Origin: Sandaracinaceae bacterium
GTDB lineage: Bacteria; Myxococcota_A; Polyangia; Polyangiales; JADJQN01
DNA: 64,000 nt
Assembly (NCBI GenBank): GCA_016712745.1
Contig: JADJQN010000015.1
Span: 124,001 to 188,000, forward strand
Reading direction: 5' to 3'
Shown here: positions 51,367-60,345 of the stretch, one piece after another
Numbering within the stretch: the stretch's first letter is position 1
Layout: each line of letters starts with the position of its first letter
Notes under the pieces: model-generated
Seen by the model: the letters and a program-made list of their open reading frames with translations, nothing else
The model's database searches: none
Told to the model about the DNA's origin: nothing
Position numbers and translations under genes: made by a program

Positions 51367-54300
51367 ATGGGGAAGAACACCTGGCTCATTGGACTGCTTC
51401 TGTGCATGAGCGCGCTACCGGCGTGCACAAGCCCAACTGCTGCGGTCCACGTTCGCGTCGTGAGCGACCTTGTGCCCGGCGTGCAGTTCAGTCGCGTTAT
51501 GACGACGCTCTATGCGGACGCTGCCGGACAAGCTCGACCCCGCGATGCTAGCGAGGCACGCGCACGCTTCGGATTGAACTACGCGAACGGCCACGACGTA
51601 GCGACGTTTGCACTCGAGCTTGGCACTTATCGCGTGCGTGCGAGTTTGCTGCAGGGCGATGGCCGTGTGGTTGTGGAACGCGACGTCCTTGTGAATGTGG
51701 CGGGCGACACGGTCGTGACGATGCACCTCACGCGCGAATGTGTAGACGTTGTATGTCCTGCACCCGGCGGTTCCGCCGAGCTCAGCACCTGCGTTGCCGG
51801 TCGTTGTGTGGATCCGCGCTGCTCCCTAACGTCGCCTGAGTTCTGTTCCGGCATAAGCTTCTGCAACAACACTAGCGCGTGCGCGGCGACCGCTCCATGC
51901 GCTGAACCGATTTGCGATGAAGGGTTCTGCCTCGCCCGCTCGCTCGCGAACGCATGCGACGAAACTGAGTGGTGCAATCCTGAGCCCGGCGTGGGCTGTC
52001 AATCCTTGAACGGGCCCCACGACAATGCGTGCGGAACAATTTGCACGATGCCCGGTGAGCCGTGTCGTTTCGGCTACGTTCGTTGCGCAGCTTCGTCGGT
52101 CGAGTGCGCGGAGCTCGGTGCGCGTCCCGCAGGCACGTCGTGCGGCACCGATCGTATTTGCGATGGTGAGGGCCTTTGCGCGATGGGCGTCGTGGATCGG
52201 CCCGGAGTGACGATTTCTCCTACGGAAGGCCTCGTTACCACGGAGAGCGGATTCGAAGCTCAGTTCGCGGTATCTCTCACGGCGCGACCCAGCGCGAGTG
52301 TCATTGCGTCATTCGTGAGCTTGGATCTGAGCGAAGGCACGCTGTCCACAGCGGATCTTACCTTCACGCCCGATGACTGGAACGTCGCGCAGCAAGTCAC
52401 GATCACGGGTGTCGACGATGCGCTCGCCGATGACAACATCACGTACACCATTCAGAGTCTTCCGCTAGTGAGCGGCGATGAAGACTATGCCGGCATCGAC
52501 CCCAGTGATCTGTTGGTCACAAATCTCGACAACGAATCGCCCGGCGTCTTCGTTTCGCCGACCGCTGGTCTCGCTACTACAGAGAGCGGAGGCAGTGATT
52601 CGTTCACGATCGTTCTTCAATCGCAACCCACGGCCCTTGTCACTATCTCGGTTGCGAGCACCGACGCCACCGAAGGTACGCCCAGTGTTGCTTCGGTCAC
52701 GTTTACGGAGGCGAACTGGAATCTTCCGCAAAGCGTCGGCGTGCAAGGTATGGACGACTCGATCGTGGATGGTGCCATCGGATACACAATCGAATTGACG
52801 GTCGGGGCAAGCGCCGATCCCGATTACAGCGGCATTGATTGCGACGACGTAGACGCCACGAATGTTGACGATGATCTCGTGGGCGTAGCCGTCAGTCGCA
52901 CGTCAGGCTTGGTGACTTCCGAATCGGGGGGTAGCGACACACTGGACGTCTGGCTCACCTCCGAGCCCACGGCGAACGTATCGATAGCCCTCGGCAGCAG
53001 CGATCTCAGCGAAGGTGTGGTGTCGACGCCGTCGCTCACGTTCACCAGCGCCAACTGGTCCACGCCGCAAGCCGTGCTCATCACGGGCGTCGATGACGCT
53101 CTCTTGGATGGCGACGTTGCATTCTCGATCGTCACCTCAGGAGCCACCAGTGACGACCTGCTCTACGATGGCTGGAACCCGGCCGATATCGCCGTCACGA
53201 ATCTCGACGACGACGTTCCGGGTGTGCAGGTATTACCCGCGTCAGGTTTGACCACGACCGAATCCGGTTCAGTTGCGACTTTTACACTCGCTCTCAACAC
53301 CGCCCCCACGGACGACGTCATCATCGCGCTTTCGAGCGGCGATCTGACCGAGGGAATGGTTTCGCCCGCGTCAGTGACTTTCACTCCCGCGGATTGGAGT
53401 ACTCCTCAGACCGTGTCAGTGACCGGTGTCGACGACGTCATCTCCGACGGCGACATCGCGTACAACGTCGTAACCGCAGGCACGATGAGCGCGGACGGCG
53501 TCTACAACAATCTCGTTGTGGCCGACGTGGGCGTCACCAATGTCGACGATGATCCCGCTGCGGTGAACATCGTTCCGAACGTTGGGCTTGTCACGACGGA
53601 GGGCGGAGGCACGGCCTCGTTCAGCGTGGTGCTCGGTTCGCTTCCTGCTGCAAGCGTGGTCGTTTCGTTTGCAAGCGGTGACGCAACCGAGGGCATCGTG
53701 CTTCCAACTTCGCTTACGTTCACGCCCACGAATTGGAACGTCCCTCGGCAAGTGAGTGTCTCCGGGCTTTATGATGGAATTGCCGACGGCGATGTTGCCT
53801 ACACGGTCGTCACCGGGAGTGCGGTGAGCGCGGATCCGATTTACAACGGCCTCGCCGTTGTCGATGTGGGCGTGACAAACCTCGACCTCATACCGTTTAC
53901 GCAAGAAGGCTACGTCAAAGCGTCGAACACCAACGCAAGCGATGCATTTGGCACCGCGCTAGCCGTGTCTGCCGATGGCAACACCATGGCGATCGGAGCG
54001 TATGCAGAGTCTAGCAGTGCGACGGGCATCGGCGGATCTGAGAGCGACAACTCTGCTGGAAGTGCGGGTGCGGTCTACGTCTACGTGCGTCTCGGAGGCG
54101 TGTGGACGCAGCAAGCCTACGTAAAAGCTTCTAACACCGACGCGGGTGACTACTTTGGTTACGCCGTTTCGCTCTCGGCCGACGGAAATACGCTGGCGGT
54201 TGGCGCCTATCCCGAAGATAGCAATGCCGTGGGCATCAACGGCGACGCGTCGAACAACAGCCTGGCTGCGGCAGGCGCGGCTTACGTATTCACGCGAAGT

Positions 54301-55332
54301 GGGGTCACCTGGTCGCAGCAGGCATACGTCAAAGCTTCCAACAGCTCGAGCACGGCTTGTTTCGGATTCAGCGTCGCGCTTTCCGGAGACGGAAGTACGC
54401 TGGCTGTGTCGGGCTACTACGAAGACAGCAACGCCACGGGCGTTGATGGCAATCAGTTGAGCGCCTCCGCGACAAACTCCGGCGCGGTCTATGTGTTCAC
54501 GCGATCGGGTGTGGTGTGGACGCAACAAGCCTACGTGAAGGCCTCGAACACGGATGCATTCGACTACTTCGGTTTTGCGCTCGCCTTGTCGTCCGACGGA
54601 AGCACCCTTGCCGCATCCACTACGTTCGAGGCGAGCGACGCCACTGACGTCGACGGAAATCAGGCTTCGAACAGCGCACCGAATGCCGGCGCGGTCTATG
54701 TCTTCGCGCGCGTCGCGGGCGTTTGGTCGCAGCAGGCGTACGTAAAAGCTTCCAATACCGAAACCACAGACCGGTTTGGAAGCAGCGTTGCGCTTTCGGG
54801 AGACGGCGACACGTTGGCGATTGGCGCGGCGTCGGAAGACAGCTGTGCAACTGGCACGGGCGGCGATCAGTCGGACAATGTCTGCGGTGACTCGGGCGCT
54901 GTATACGTCCTCACACGCACAGGCCTTGTGTGGACGCATCGGGCCTATGTGAAGGCGTCGAACACTGGGACCAGCGATGGCTTCGGCGGGGGCGTGTCTC
55001 TTTCGAGTGACGGAAATCGTCTCGCAGTCGGTGCGGGCAACGAGGCGAGCAGCGGACGCGGCGTCGGCGCGAACCAGGCGAGCAATGCAGCTATAGGTTC
55101 CGGCGCCGTGTATCTGTTTAACCGAGTGGGCATGCTTTGGACGCAGTACGCGTATATGAAAGCCTCAAATGCCGGCGGCGCATTTGGCTACTCCATCGCG
55201 TTATCTTCTGACGGAAGCACTGTTGTGGCGGGCGCCTATGCCGAAGACAGCAACGCGACGGGCGTCGACGGCGATCAACTCAACACATTGGCTGCGAACT
55301 CAGGCGCGGCCTACGTATTCGTTGAGAACTAG
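51367..55332 (+). CDS. Giant lipoprotein: Calx-beta-like repeats plus FG-GAP-type repeats
   Basis: I start at the ATG of 51367 (1321 residues), which opens a signal peptide with lipobox (A-L-P-A-C); the frame continues upstream without coding character. The first 200 residues (beta domain, then C-V-A-G-R-C-V-D-P-R-C and E-W-C-N-P) match the N-terminus of the 28239-31643 lipoprotein. Five Calx-beta-like repeats (T-E-S-G-G-S-D-S-F ... V-D-D) are shared with the 46338 gene. The end is seven repeats of Y-V-K-A-S-N-T-x-x-x-D-x-F-G ... L-S-x-D-G-N-T-L-A-V-G-A, an FG-GAP/propeller type. It combines modules of two neighbours, implying domain shuffling. Probably a calcium-dependent adhesin; that is inference. 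Confidence 0.83.
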   Translation: MGKNTWLIGLLLCMSALPACTSPTAAVHVRVVSDLVPGVQFSRVMTTLYADAAGQARPRDASEARARFGLNYANGHDVATFALELGTYRVRASLLQGDGRVVVERDVLVNVAGDTVVTMHLTRECVDVVCPAPGGSAELSTCVAGRCVDPRCSLTSPEFCSGISFCNNTSACAATAPCAEPICDEGFCLARSLANACDETEWCNPEPGVGCQSLNGPHDNACGTICTMPGEPCRFGYVRCAASSVECAELGARPAGTSCGTDRICDGEGLCAMGVVDRPGVTISPTEGLVTTESGFEAQFAVSLTARPSASVIASFVSLDLSEGTLSTADLTFTPDDWNVAQQVTITGVDDALADDNITYTIQSLPLVSGDEDYAGIDPSDLLVTNLDNESPGVFVSPTAGLATTESGGSDSFTIVLQSQPTALVTISVASTDATEGTPSVASVTFTEANWNLPQSVGVQGMDDSIVDGAIGYTIELTVGASADPDYSGIDCDDVDATNVDDDLVGVAVSRTSGLVTSESGGSDTLDVWLTSEPTANVSIALGSSDLSEGVVSTPSLTFTSANWSTPQAVLITGVDDALLDGDVAFSIVTSGATSDDLLYDGWNPADIAVTNLDDDVPGVQVLPASGLTTTESGSVATFTLALNTAPTDDVIIALSSGDLTEGMVSPASVTFTPADWSTPQTVSVTGVDDVISDGDIAYNVVTAGTMSADGVYNNLVVADVGVTNVDDDPAAVNIVPNVGLVTTEGGGTASFSVVLGSLPAASVVVSFASGDATEGIVLPTSLTFTPTNWNVPRQVSVSGLYDGIADGDVAYTVVTGSAVSADPIYNGLAVVDVGVTNLDLIPFTQEGYVKASNTNASDAFGTALAVSADGNTMAIGAYAESSSATGIGGSESDNSAGSAGAVYVYVRLGGVWTQQAYVKASNTDAGDYFGYAVSLSADGNTLAVGAYPEDSNAVGINGDASNNSLAAAGAAYVFTRSGVTWSQQAYVKASNSSSTACFGFSVALSGDGSTLAVSGYYEDSNATGVDGNQLSASATNSGAVYVFTRSGVVWTQQAYVKASNTDAFDYFGFALALSSDGSTLAASTTFEASDATDVDGNQASNSAPNAGAVYVFARVAGVWSQQAYVKASNTETTDRFGSSVALSGDGDTLAIGAASEDSCATGTGGDQSDNVCGDSGAVYVLTRTGLVWTHRAYVKASNTGTSDGFGGGVSLSSDGNRLAVGAGNEASSGRGVGANQASNAAIGSGAVYLFNRVGMLWTQYAYMKASNAGGAFGYSIALSSDGSTVVAGAYAEDSNATGVDGDQLNTLAANSGAAYVFVEN

Positions 55333-55333
55333 C

Positions 55334-55356
55334 GCGCCCCATATCTGAGCGGGCGC
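55334..55356 (+). terminator. Weak hairpin after the giant lipoprotein gene
   Basis: GCGCCC and GGGCGC (6-bp stem, 11-nt loop) begin one base after the stop codon region. The sequence beyond is ACATTCAATTTC, with only a short T cluster. It may help end transcription of the 51367 gene but is not a strong intrinsic terminator. Confidence 0.35.
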
Positions 55357-55424
55357 ACATTCAATTTCTGAGCACACGAGCGCACGAAACCGCCATCGAT
55401 CCGCGAAATGTCGCGCTTTTTGCG

Positions 55425-55440
55425 CTGGCACGAAGGGTGA
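55425..55440 (+). promoter_or_regulatory. Possible sigma-54 promoter upstream of the MBL gene
   Basis: CTGGCACGAAGGGTGA has a perfect -24 element (C-T-G-G-C-A-C-G) and the correct 10-base spacing, but the -12 dinucleotide is GA instead of GC. It lies 32 nt before the start of the operon that encodes a sigma-54 activator, which would fit autoregulation. The poor -12 element makes this tentative. Confidence 0.25.
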
Positions 55441-55471
55441 ATAGGAGGAGTCCAGAGAGAGGGCGTTCGCT

Positions 55472-56326
55472 ATGAAAATTCGATTCTGGGGAGTGCGTGG
55501 AAGTATTGCGTCGCCTGGCCCTCACACGGCGCGCGTCGGCGGCAACACGAGCTCTGTGGAAGTCGAATGCGGCAGTGCGCACTTTCTCCTCGATGCCGGG
55601 ACGGGCTTGCGCTCTCTTGGCGAAGACTTACTTGCACGTAACGTTGATCCGAATCTTACCTTGCTACTTTCGCACTATCACTGGGATCACATCCAAGGCT
55701 TGCCTTTCTTCGCTCCTGCATATCTTCCTCAAACTAAAATCACGATCATTGGCGGCGCAAACGGTCTTATGTCGGTACGTCAGGCTCTTCAGCAACAGAT
55801 GTCGGCTCCAGTCTTTCCGGTCAGGCTTGACGAACTTCGCGCGGAAATCCAAACGCGCGAAGTTCAGTCAGGCCAGTCGTTCGATGTTGGCGACGCGCGC
55901 GTGCGCGTTCTTAGACTCAACCATCCCGGTGGTGTCTTTGCGTATCGCATCGACTGCGAGGGTTCGAGTGTGGTGTACGCAACGGATACTGAGCACTACG
56001 CATGCGTCGATCCCGCTTTGCGAGCGCTTTGCGATGGCGCGGACGTGCTCATCTATGACTCGCAGTACACGCCCGAGGAATACGCAGGCAAGGTCGGTCC
56101 TTCAAAAGTGGGTTGGGGTCATTCGACTTACGTCGCCGGTGCGGACCTCGCCAAAGCGGCCGGGGTTGGCCAGTACGTGATGTTCCACCACGACCCAAAG
56201 CGAACGGACAAAGAAGTGCTCGAGCTGCAGCGCATCACGCGCATGCTATTTCCGCCTACAATCGCGGCGCGCGAGGGCCTAGTGCTCGAACTGCAGCGAC
56301 GAAAGCGCGGCACGAAGGCCGCGTGA
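55472..56326 (+). CDS. MBL-fold metallo-hydrolase
   Basis: Product of 284 residues of the metallo-beta-lactamase fold, without signal peptide. The di-metal site is seen as H-x-H-x-D-H (His68, His70, Asp72, His73 in L-S-H-Y-H-W-D-H), a later N-H-P-G-G, the bridging Asp in Y-A-T-D-T-E-H and the C-terminal His pair in M-F-H-H-D-P. The start R-F-W-G-V-R-G-S-I resembles cyclic-nucleotide- or nuclease-type MBL hydrolases (PhnP/CpdA-like), so a phosphodiester substrate is likely but unproven. Its stop overlaps the GTG of the sigma-54 activator gene (GTGA), so both are made together; the enzyme may act on a second messenger sensed by the activator's GAF domain (inference). Confidence 0.85.
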   Translation: MKIRFWGVRGSIASPGPHTARVGGNTSSVEVECGSAHFLLDAGTGLRSLGEDLLARNVDPNLTLLLSHYHWDHIQGLPFFAPAYLPQTKITIIGGANGLMSVRQALQQQMSAPVFPVRLDELRAEIQTREVQSGQSFDVGDARVRVLRLNHPGGVFAYRIDCEGSSVVYATDTEHYACVDPALRALCDGADVLIYDSQYTPEEYAGKVGPSKVGWGHSTYVAGADLAKAAGVGQYVMFHHDPKRTDKEVLELQRITRMLFPPTIAAREGLVLELQRRKRGTKAA

Positions 56327-57825
56327 CCTCTTTGCAAGTCGCGGGTAATGTGGCGGCAACGACAATGTCGAACCGCCTTTCGCTCCTCGTCGATTTCGCG
56401 TCCATGTTGGCGCGCGAAGTGGACCTCGATTCTCTGCTGAAGACGGCGTGCGAACGTGTTTGCGATGCCGTGCAGGCGGATCGCGCGACGATATGGCTAG
56501 TCGACGCCGAGGAACGCAATCTGGTGGGGCGAGTCGCACTGCCGCAGCTTCATGCGCTACGCCAACCGCTTGATCGCGGCATCGCTGGATACGTCGTCCG
56601 AACGGGCGAGTGCGTGCGTCTTGCGGATGCAAGTCAGGACAAGCGCTTCGATCCGTCCATCGATCGCGCCACCGGTTACAAGACGAAGTCGATGCTTGCG
56701 GCGCCGATTCGCGAGGAACGTACCGCGCCGATCCGAGGCGTTCTGCAACTCTTGAATCAGAAATCCGGCGAGTTCGGCGAAGAGGATGAACGCTATCTGC
56801 TCGCGCTCGGCACGCAGCTTGCGCGAGCACTCGCGATGACCACGCTGCGAGCACAGGATGCAGCCGAGCCAGGCCTTGTGCTGCGTGGGCCCTTCAATCG
56901 CATCGTGGGTCGAAGCGACGCGCTCGCCGACGCCTACGAACGCGTTCACCGCGCGGCAGAAACCGACGCGACAGTATTGCTGCGCGGCGAAACGGGAACA
57001 GGCAAAGGTCTATTCGCGCGCGCGATTCACGTAAACTCACCTCGGCAGGCCGGGCCGTTCACGACGGTCGATTCGACGACACTTCCGGCACAGCTCGTCG
57101 AGAGTGAGCTCTTCGGCCATGAGCGCGGAGCGTTCACCGGCGCTGAAAGGCGTGTGCTTGGTAAAGTGGAGCTCGCGCAGGGAGGAACTCTCTTTCTGGA
57201 CGAGATCGGAGATCTTCCACGCGAGCTGCAGGGAAAGCTTCTGCACTTCTTGCAGGAACGAACGTTCGAGCGCGTTGGCGGTCGCGAGACGATCACCAGT
57301 GACGTGCGCATCGTCTGCGCGACTCACCGAAACCTAGAACAAGCAGTCGCAGACGGAAGCTTTCGCCAGGACCTCTACTACCGCATACGCGTTGTTGAGA
57401 TTGAACTGCCGACCTTGCGCGCGCGCGGTCCTGCGGAAGTGCTACGCCTCACGCGCCACTTTGCGGACATGTACTCACAGCGATTTGGCAGGCCGACGTC
57501 GCAGTTCTCGCAAGCGGCTCTCGCGCGCCTGCAATCGCATTCGTGGCCGGGCAACGTGCGTGAGCTCGAACACTGGATCGAGAGCGCTGTCGTGTTGGCA
57601 GCTGACGGAAATATCGATGTGCAACATCTGCCGCGCCATGCGACAGGGCTTGTCGCGCAGGCCGCCAGCGACGAGCACGAAATTACTCTGCCGCTGGGAT
57701 TGTCGCTCGATGCGGCCACGGCGAAGTATGCTCAAGCAACCCTCGCTGCTGCTGAGGGCAACAAGACCGAGGCCGCACGGCGCCTTGGCGTAAGTCGGAA
57801 CACGCTCGCGCGGCTCATCAAGTAG
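56323..57825 (+). CDS. GAF-domain sigma-54-dependent transcriptional activator
   Basis: From the GTG at 56323, overlapping the MBL stop, the product has 500 residues. A GAF sensor domain covers about residues 25-175 (L-L-K-T-A-C-E-R-V-C-D-A, G-I-A-G-Y-V-V-R-T-G). The AAA+ domain (about 195-425) has Walker A G-E-T-G-T-G-K-G, the sigma-54 contact loop G-A-F-T-G-A, Walker B G-G-T-L-F-L-D-E-I-G and the R-x-D-L-Y-Y-R-I arginine region. A Fis-type helix-turn-helix ends the protein (N-K-T-E-A-A-R-R-L-G-V-S-R-N-T-L). It remodels sigma-54 RNA polymerase at target promoters in response to a GAF ligand. An earlier start at 56113 would overlap the MBL gene and is rejected. Confidence 0.93.
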   Translation: MTSLQVAGNVAATTMSNRLSLLVDFASMLAREVDLDSLLKTACERVCDAVQADRATIWLVDAEERNLVGRVALPQLHALRQPLDRGIAGYVVRTGECVRLADASQDKRFDPSIDRATGYKTKSMLAAPIREERTAPIRGVLQLLNQKSGEFGEEDERYLLALGTQLARALAMTTLRAQDAAEPGLVLRGPFNRIVGRSDALADAYERVHRAAETDATVLLRGETGTGKGLFARAIHVNSPRQAGPFTTVDSTTLPAQLVESELFGHERGAFTGAERRVLGKVELAQGGTLFLDEIGDLPRELQGKLLHFLQERTFERVGGRETITSDVRIVCATHRNLEQAVADGSFRQDLYYRIRVVEIELPTLRARGPAEVLRLTRHFADMYSQRFGRPTSQFSQAALARLQSHSWPGNVRELEHWIESAVVLAADGNIDVQHLPRHATGLVAQAASDEHEITLPLGLSLDAATAKYAQATLAAAEGNKTEAARRLGVSRNTLARLIK

Positions 57826-57875
57826 CGTCCTCACCCACGCACGGTGCCGCTTTCGATTGCACATAACGCGTGTCA

Positions 57876-57892
57876 TTGGCACAGCTTACGCA
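57876..57892 (+). promoter_or_regulatory. Possible sigma-54 promoter before the ZU5-like lipoprotein
   Basis: TTGGCACAGCTTACGCA has a good -24 element (T-T-G-G-C-A-C) and a -12 GC exactly 10 bases after the GG. It lies just downstream of the sigma-54 activator gene and about 100 nt before the TTG start at 57993, so the activator could control this lipoprotein. The -12 element lacks the usual TTGC, so I keep it tentative. Confidence 0.3.
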
Positions 57893-57992
57893 GTCCGAAG
57901 CGCAAATTTTGGCAACGTTTGAGCGATTGCCGATACGATCCGCGTAGCAATGGCTCGCGGCGGCTCGCCCGTGTCCGAATAGGAGAATTTGC

Positions 57993-58964
57993 TTGAAACG
58001 CTTAGTCCTTGCTTCGCTCGTCTCGGTCGGTTTGATGGCATGCGGCGACGATGCGAACACGTCGGTTGACGCGGGTGCCACGGACGCAGGTGATGCAGCG
58101 GCAGACGTTGACGCGGCGACGGAAGCCCAAGCGATGATTGGCGCAAGTGGCGGCACTCTCGAACTCGGGGAGCTCCACTTCGTGCTTCCGGAAAACGCCA
58201 TTACGGACAGCAGCGTAACGCTCCGAGTTTCGATGAGCGACGAGGATCCTGGCGTCGGTGACGTCACGCGCGTCACACATCTCTATGAGTTTGGTCCTGC
58301 GGGCACGACGTTCGAGACCGACGTATTTGTTTCGTTTGACGTTCCGGGCCTTGCCGAGGGCGACATTCCGCTCGTCTATTGGACCAACGACGAAGGCGCG
58401 TTCGAAGAGCAGGGCACGTGGTGGAGTGAGGGCCGCGTGCACACGCTCACGCGACATTTGAGCCGCGCCTTCGTTGGGACCACGCGCTTGCCTCGTCTTT
58501 CGATGCTATGCCGCAGCCAACCGACTGTCGGCCGAGGTGTCTGCCTCAAGAGCGCACCCGTAGCAACAAATGGAGAAGCTAGTTTCGTCGAAACACGCGG
58601 TCTGGTTGCGACTCTTGCCGAAGGGACCACGGGGACGCTCACGGTCCGCGAAACACCTTTGCATCCGGGCGCTCTCGGCTTGCCATCATTGCTCACGATT
58701 TATGACGTCGACGGAAACGAAATCTCGGCACTCGATAACAACGTGGAAATCTGCTTCCGAGGCACGCTGACCGAGGGGCAACTCAACGACACCGCGTGCC
58801 TAGGCTACTACGACGAATCCCGTGGTGCGTGGGGATGCCAAGACGAGTGCCTCGAGCAGCGGGGCGACATGGTGTGCGGCAAGACCGACCACTTCACATC
58901 CTTCGCTATTCTCCTCACAGGCCGCGAAGGCTCCACCACCCGCGACCCGTGCGGAATCAACTGA
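57993..58964 (+). CDS. Lipoprotein with ZU5-like domain
   Basis: A TTG start with an AGGAGA site 7 nt upstream gives 323 residues. The signal peptide ends in a lipobox (G-L-M-A-C, Cys17), followed by a D-A-G/D-A-A linker. Residues about 48-130 (I-G-A-S-G-G-T-L-E-L-G, F-V-L-P-E-N-A-I-T-D-S-S-V-T-L) fit the start of a ZU5 domain, known from surface and cytoskeletal proteins. The C-terminal 110 residues carry six cysteines and end C-G-K-T-D-H-F-T-S-F-A-I-L-L; this part is repeated as the remnant at 34155-34499. Function unknown, location on the cell surface or periplasmic membrane face. Confidence 0.78.
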   Translation: MKRLVLASLVSVGLMACGDDANTSVDAGATDAGDAAADVDAATEAQAMIGASGGTLELGELHFVLPENAITDSSVTLRVSMSDEDPGVGDVTRVTHLYEFGPAGTTFETDVFVSFDVPGLAEGDIPLVYWTNDEGAFEEQGTWWSEGRVHTLTRHLSRAFVGTTRLPRLSMLCRSQPTVGRGVCLKSAPVATNGEASFVETRGLVATLAEGTTGTLTVRETPLHPGALGLPSLLTIYDVDGNEISALDNNVEICFRGTLTEGQLNDTACLGYYDESRGAWGCQDECLEQRGDMVCGKTDHFTSFAILLTGREGSTTRDPCGIN

Positions 58965-59005
58965 GTGATCGCTGCGAGTGCTGCTTTCACCGTACAAGGC
59001 GGAAT

Positions 59006-60208
59006 ATGAAGACTCTTAAAATCTGGTGTGTTTGCTCGTCACTTTTGGTCGCGCTGAGCGGTTGCAGTGCCAAGGCGCCGAACGCAAGTCCGTGCGGCGG
59101 CGATGCACCGCTGACGGGCTGCGGCGATCGATGCACCTCTGCAACCCCATGTCCAACGGGTCTCTACTGCACAAGCGGCGAACGTTGCGGCGCGGATTGC
59201 AACTGGACCGCTCAGACAGGCTGCGCGGACGGCCAAGTGTGCACCACCACGGGCGAGTGTTCATCCCTCGTGACCGATGCATCGGTGAATCGGGACGCGA
59301 GCGTAGCGTTCGACGCCGGGACCGAAGACCGCGTTTGTGCAGACATCACCTTGACCACCAATCGCACGACGCCGAACGTCATGCTCATTGTGGATCGCTC
59401 GAGTAGCATGGGTGCAAGCTTCAGCGGCGGTACGCGTTGGAGCGTGTTGCGCGACTCACTGACTGACGAGACCAACGGACTTGTGCACAGCTTGCAACAC
59501 TCAGTGCGTTTTGGGCTCGCCATGTATTCCAATGGCGATGCAACCTGTCCCAACCTGATCACTGTAGTGCCCGCGATCGACAACTACGACGCGATCAATA
59601 CGGTGTACCAAGCGCACGAGATCGACCATGGCACCCCTACGGGCGAGGCCATCCAGGCGGTGCTCGCAGACTCCGCGCTGAGCATGGCAACCGCCGATCC
59701 GACCGTGTTCGTCCTCGCGACCGACGGCGCGCCGTATTCTTGTAGCGGTGCAGAAGGCAAAGCGTCCTCGGTTGCAGCCGTCGAAACCGCGTTCACGGCG
59801 GGCGTTCGAACCTACGTTATCGGTGTTGGCAGTGACGTCGATCTCGATGACGAGCATCTCACCGATCTCGCAAACGCTGGCCTGGGAACCACCAGCGGCG
59901 CGGACGAAATGTTCTGGCGCGTCAACGACGAGGCAGGCCTTGTCGATGCACTAGCAGCCATCGTGACTGGCACCATCTCGTGCGACATCGCACTGACCAA
60001 TGGATCTATTAACACTTCGTCTCCCGACATCTACTGCGACGGCAGCAGCGTGGCGCTCAACGGAACGCCGCTGCCATGCAACGATCCCAACGGCTGGGTT
60101 CCGATCGATGAAACGCACATTCGTTTGCAAGGAAGCGCTTGCGACGAGCTCACGATGAGCGGCGGCTCAGTCACCGCCACGTTCCCCTGCGGCGTGGTCC
60201 TCTTCTGA
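59006..60208 (+). CDS. Lipoprotein with Cys module and vWA domain
   Basis: The ATG at 59006 follows an AAGGCGGA site and gives 400 residues; the frame upstream of it lacks coding character. Signal peptide with lipobox (A-L-S-G-C), then a Cys-rich module of about 65 residues (C-G-D-R-C, P-C-P-T-G-L-Y-C, C-G-A-D-C-N-W), an Asp/Ala linker, and a vWA domain whose MIDAS is complete: V-M-L-I-V-D-R-S-S-S-M, a threonine at G-T-P-T-G-E, and L-A-T-D-G-A. The last 70 residues contain two more disulfide candidates (P-D-I-Y-C-D-G, P-L-P-C-N). It probably binds a protein partner with a metal ion. It lies 41 nt after the ZU5-like gene and may share its transcript. Confidence 0.83.
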   Translation: MKTLKIWCVCSSLLVALSGCSAKAPNASPCGGDAPLTGCGDRCTSATPCPTGLYCTSGERCGADCNWTAQTGCADGQVCTTTGECSSLVTDASVNRDASVAFDAGTEDRVCADITLTTNRTTPNVMLIVDRSSSMGASFSGGTRWSVLRDSLTDETNGLVHSLQHSVRFGLAMYSNGDATCPNLITVVPAIDNYDAINTVYQAHEIDHGTPTGEAIQAVLADSALSMATADPTVFVLATDGAPYSCSGAEGKASSVAAVETAFTAGVRTYVIGVGSDVDLDDEHLTDLANAGLGTTSGADEMFWRVNDEAGLVDALAAIVTGTISCDIALTNGSINTSSPDIYCDGSSVALNGTPLPCNDPNGWVPIDETHIRLQGSACDELTMSGGSVTATFPCGVVLF

Positions 60209-60345
60209 CACGTAGGCTGGCTGAGCGCTTTTGCCCGACCCAGGCACACGCGAGCAACTAACCGAGTCGCTTAAGTCATTTTGTGTCGCGTCGCCGAGCG
60301 AGCCGCCTTGACGTGAGCGCGCACCGCGATCCAACGTGCGCCACG

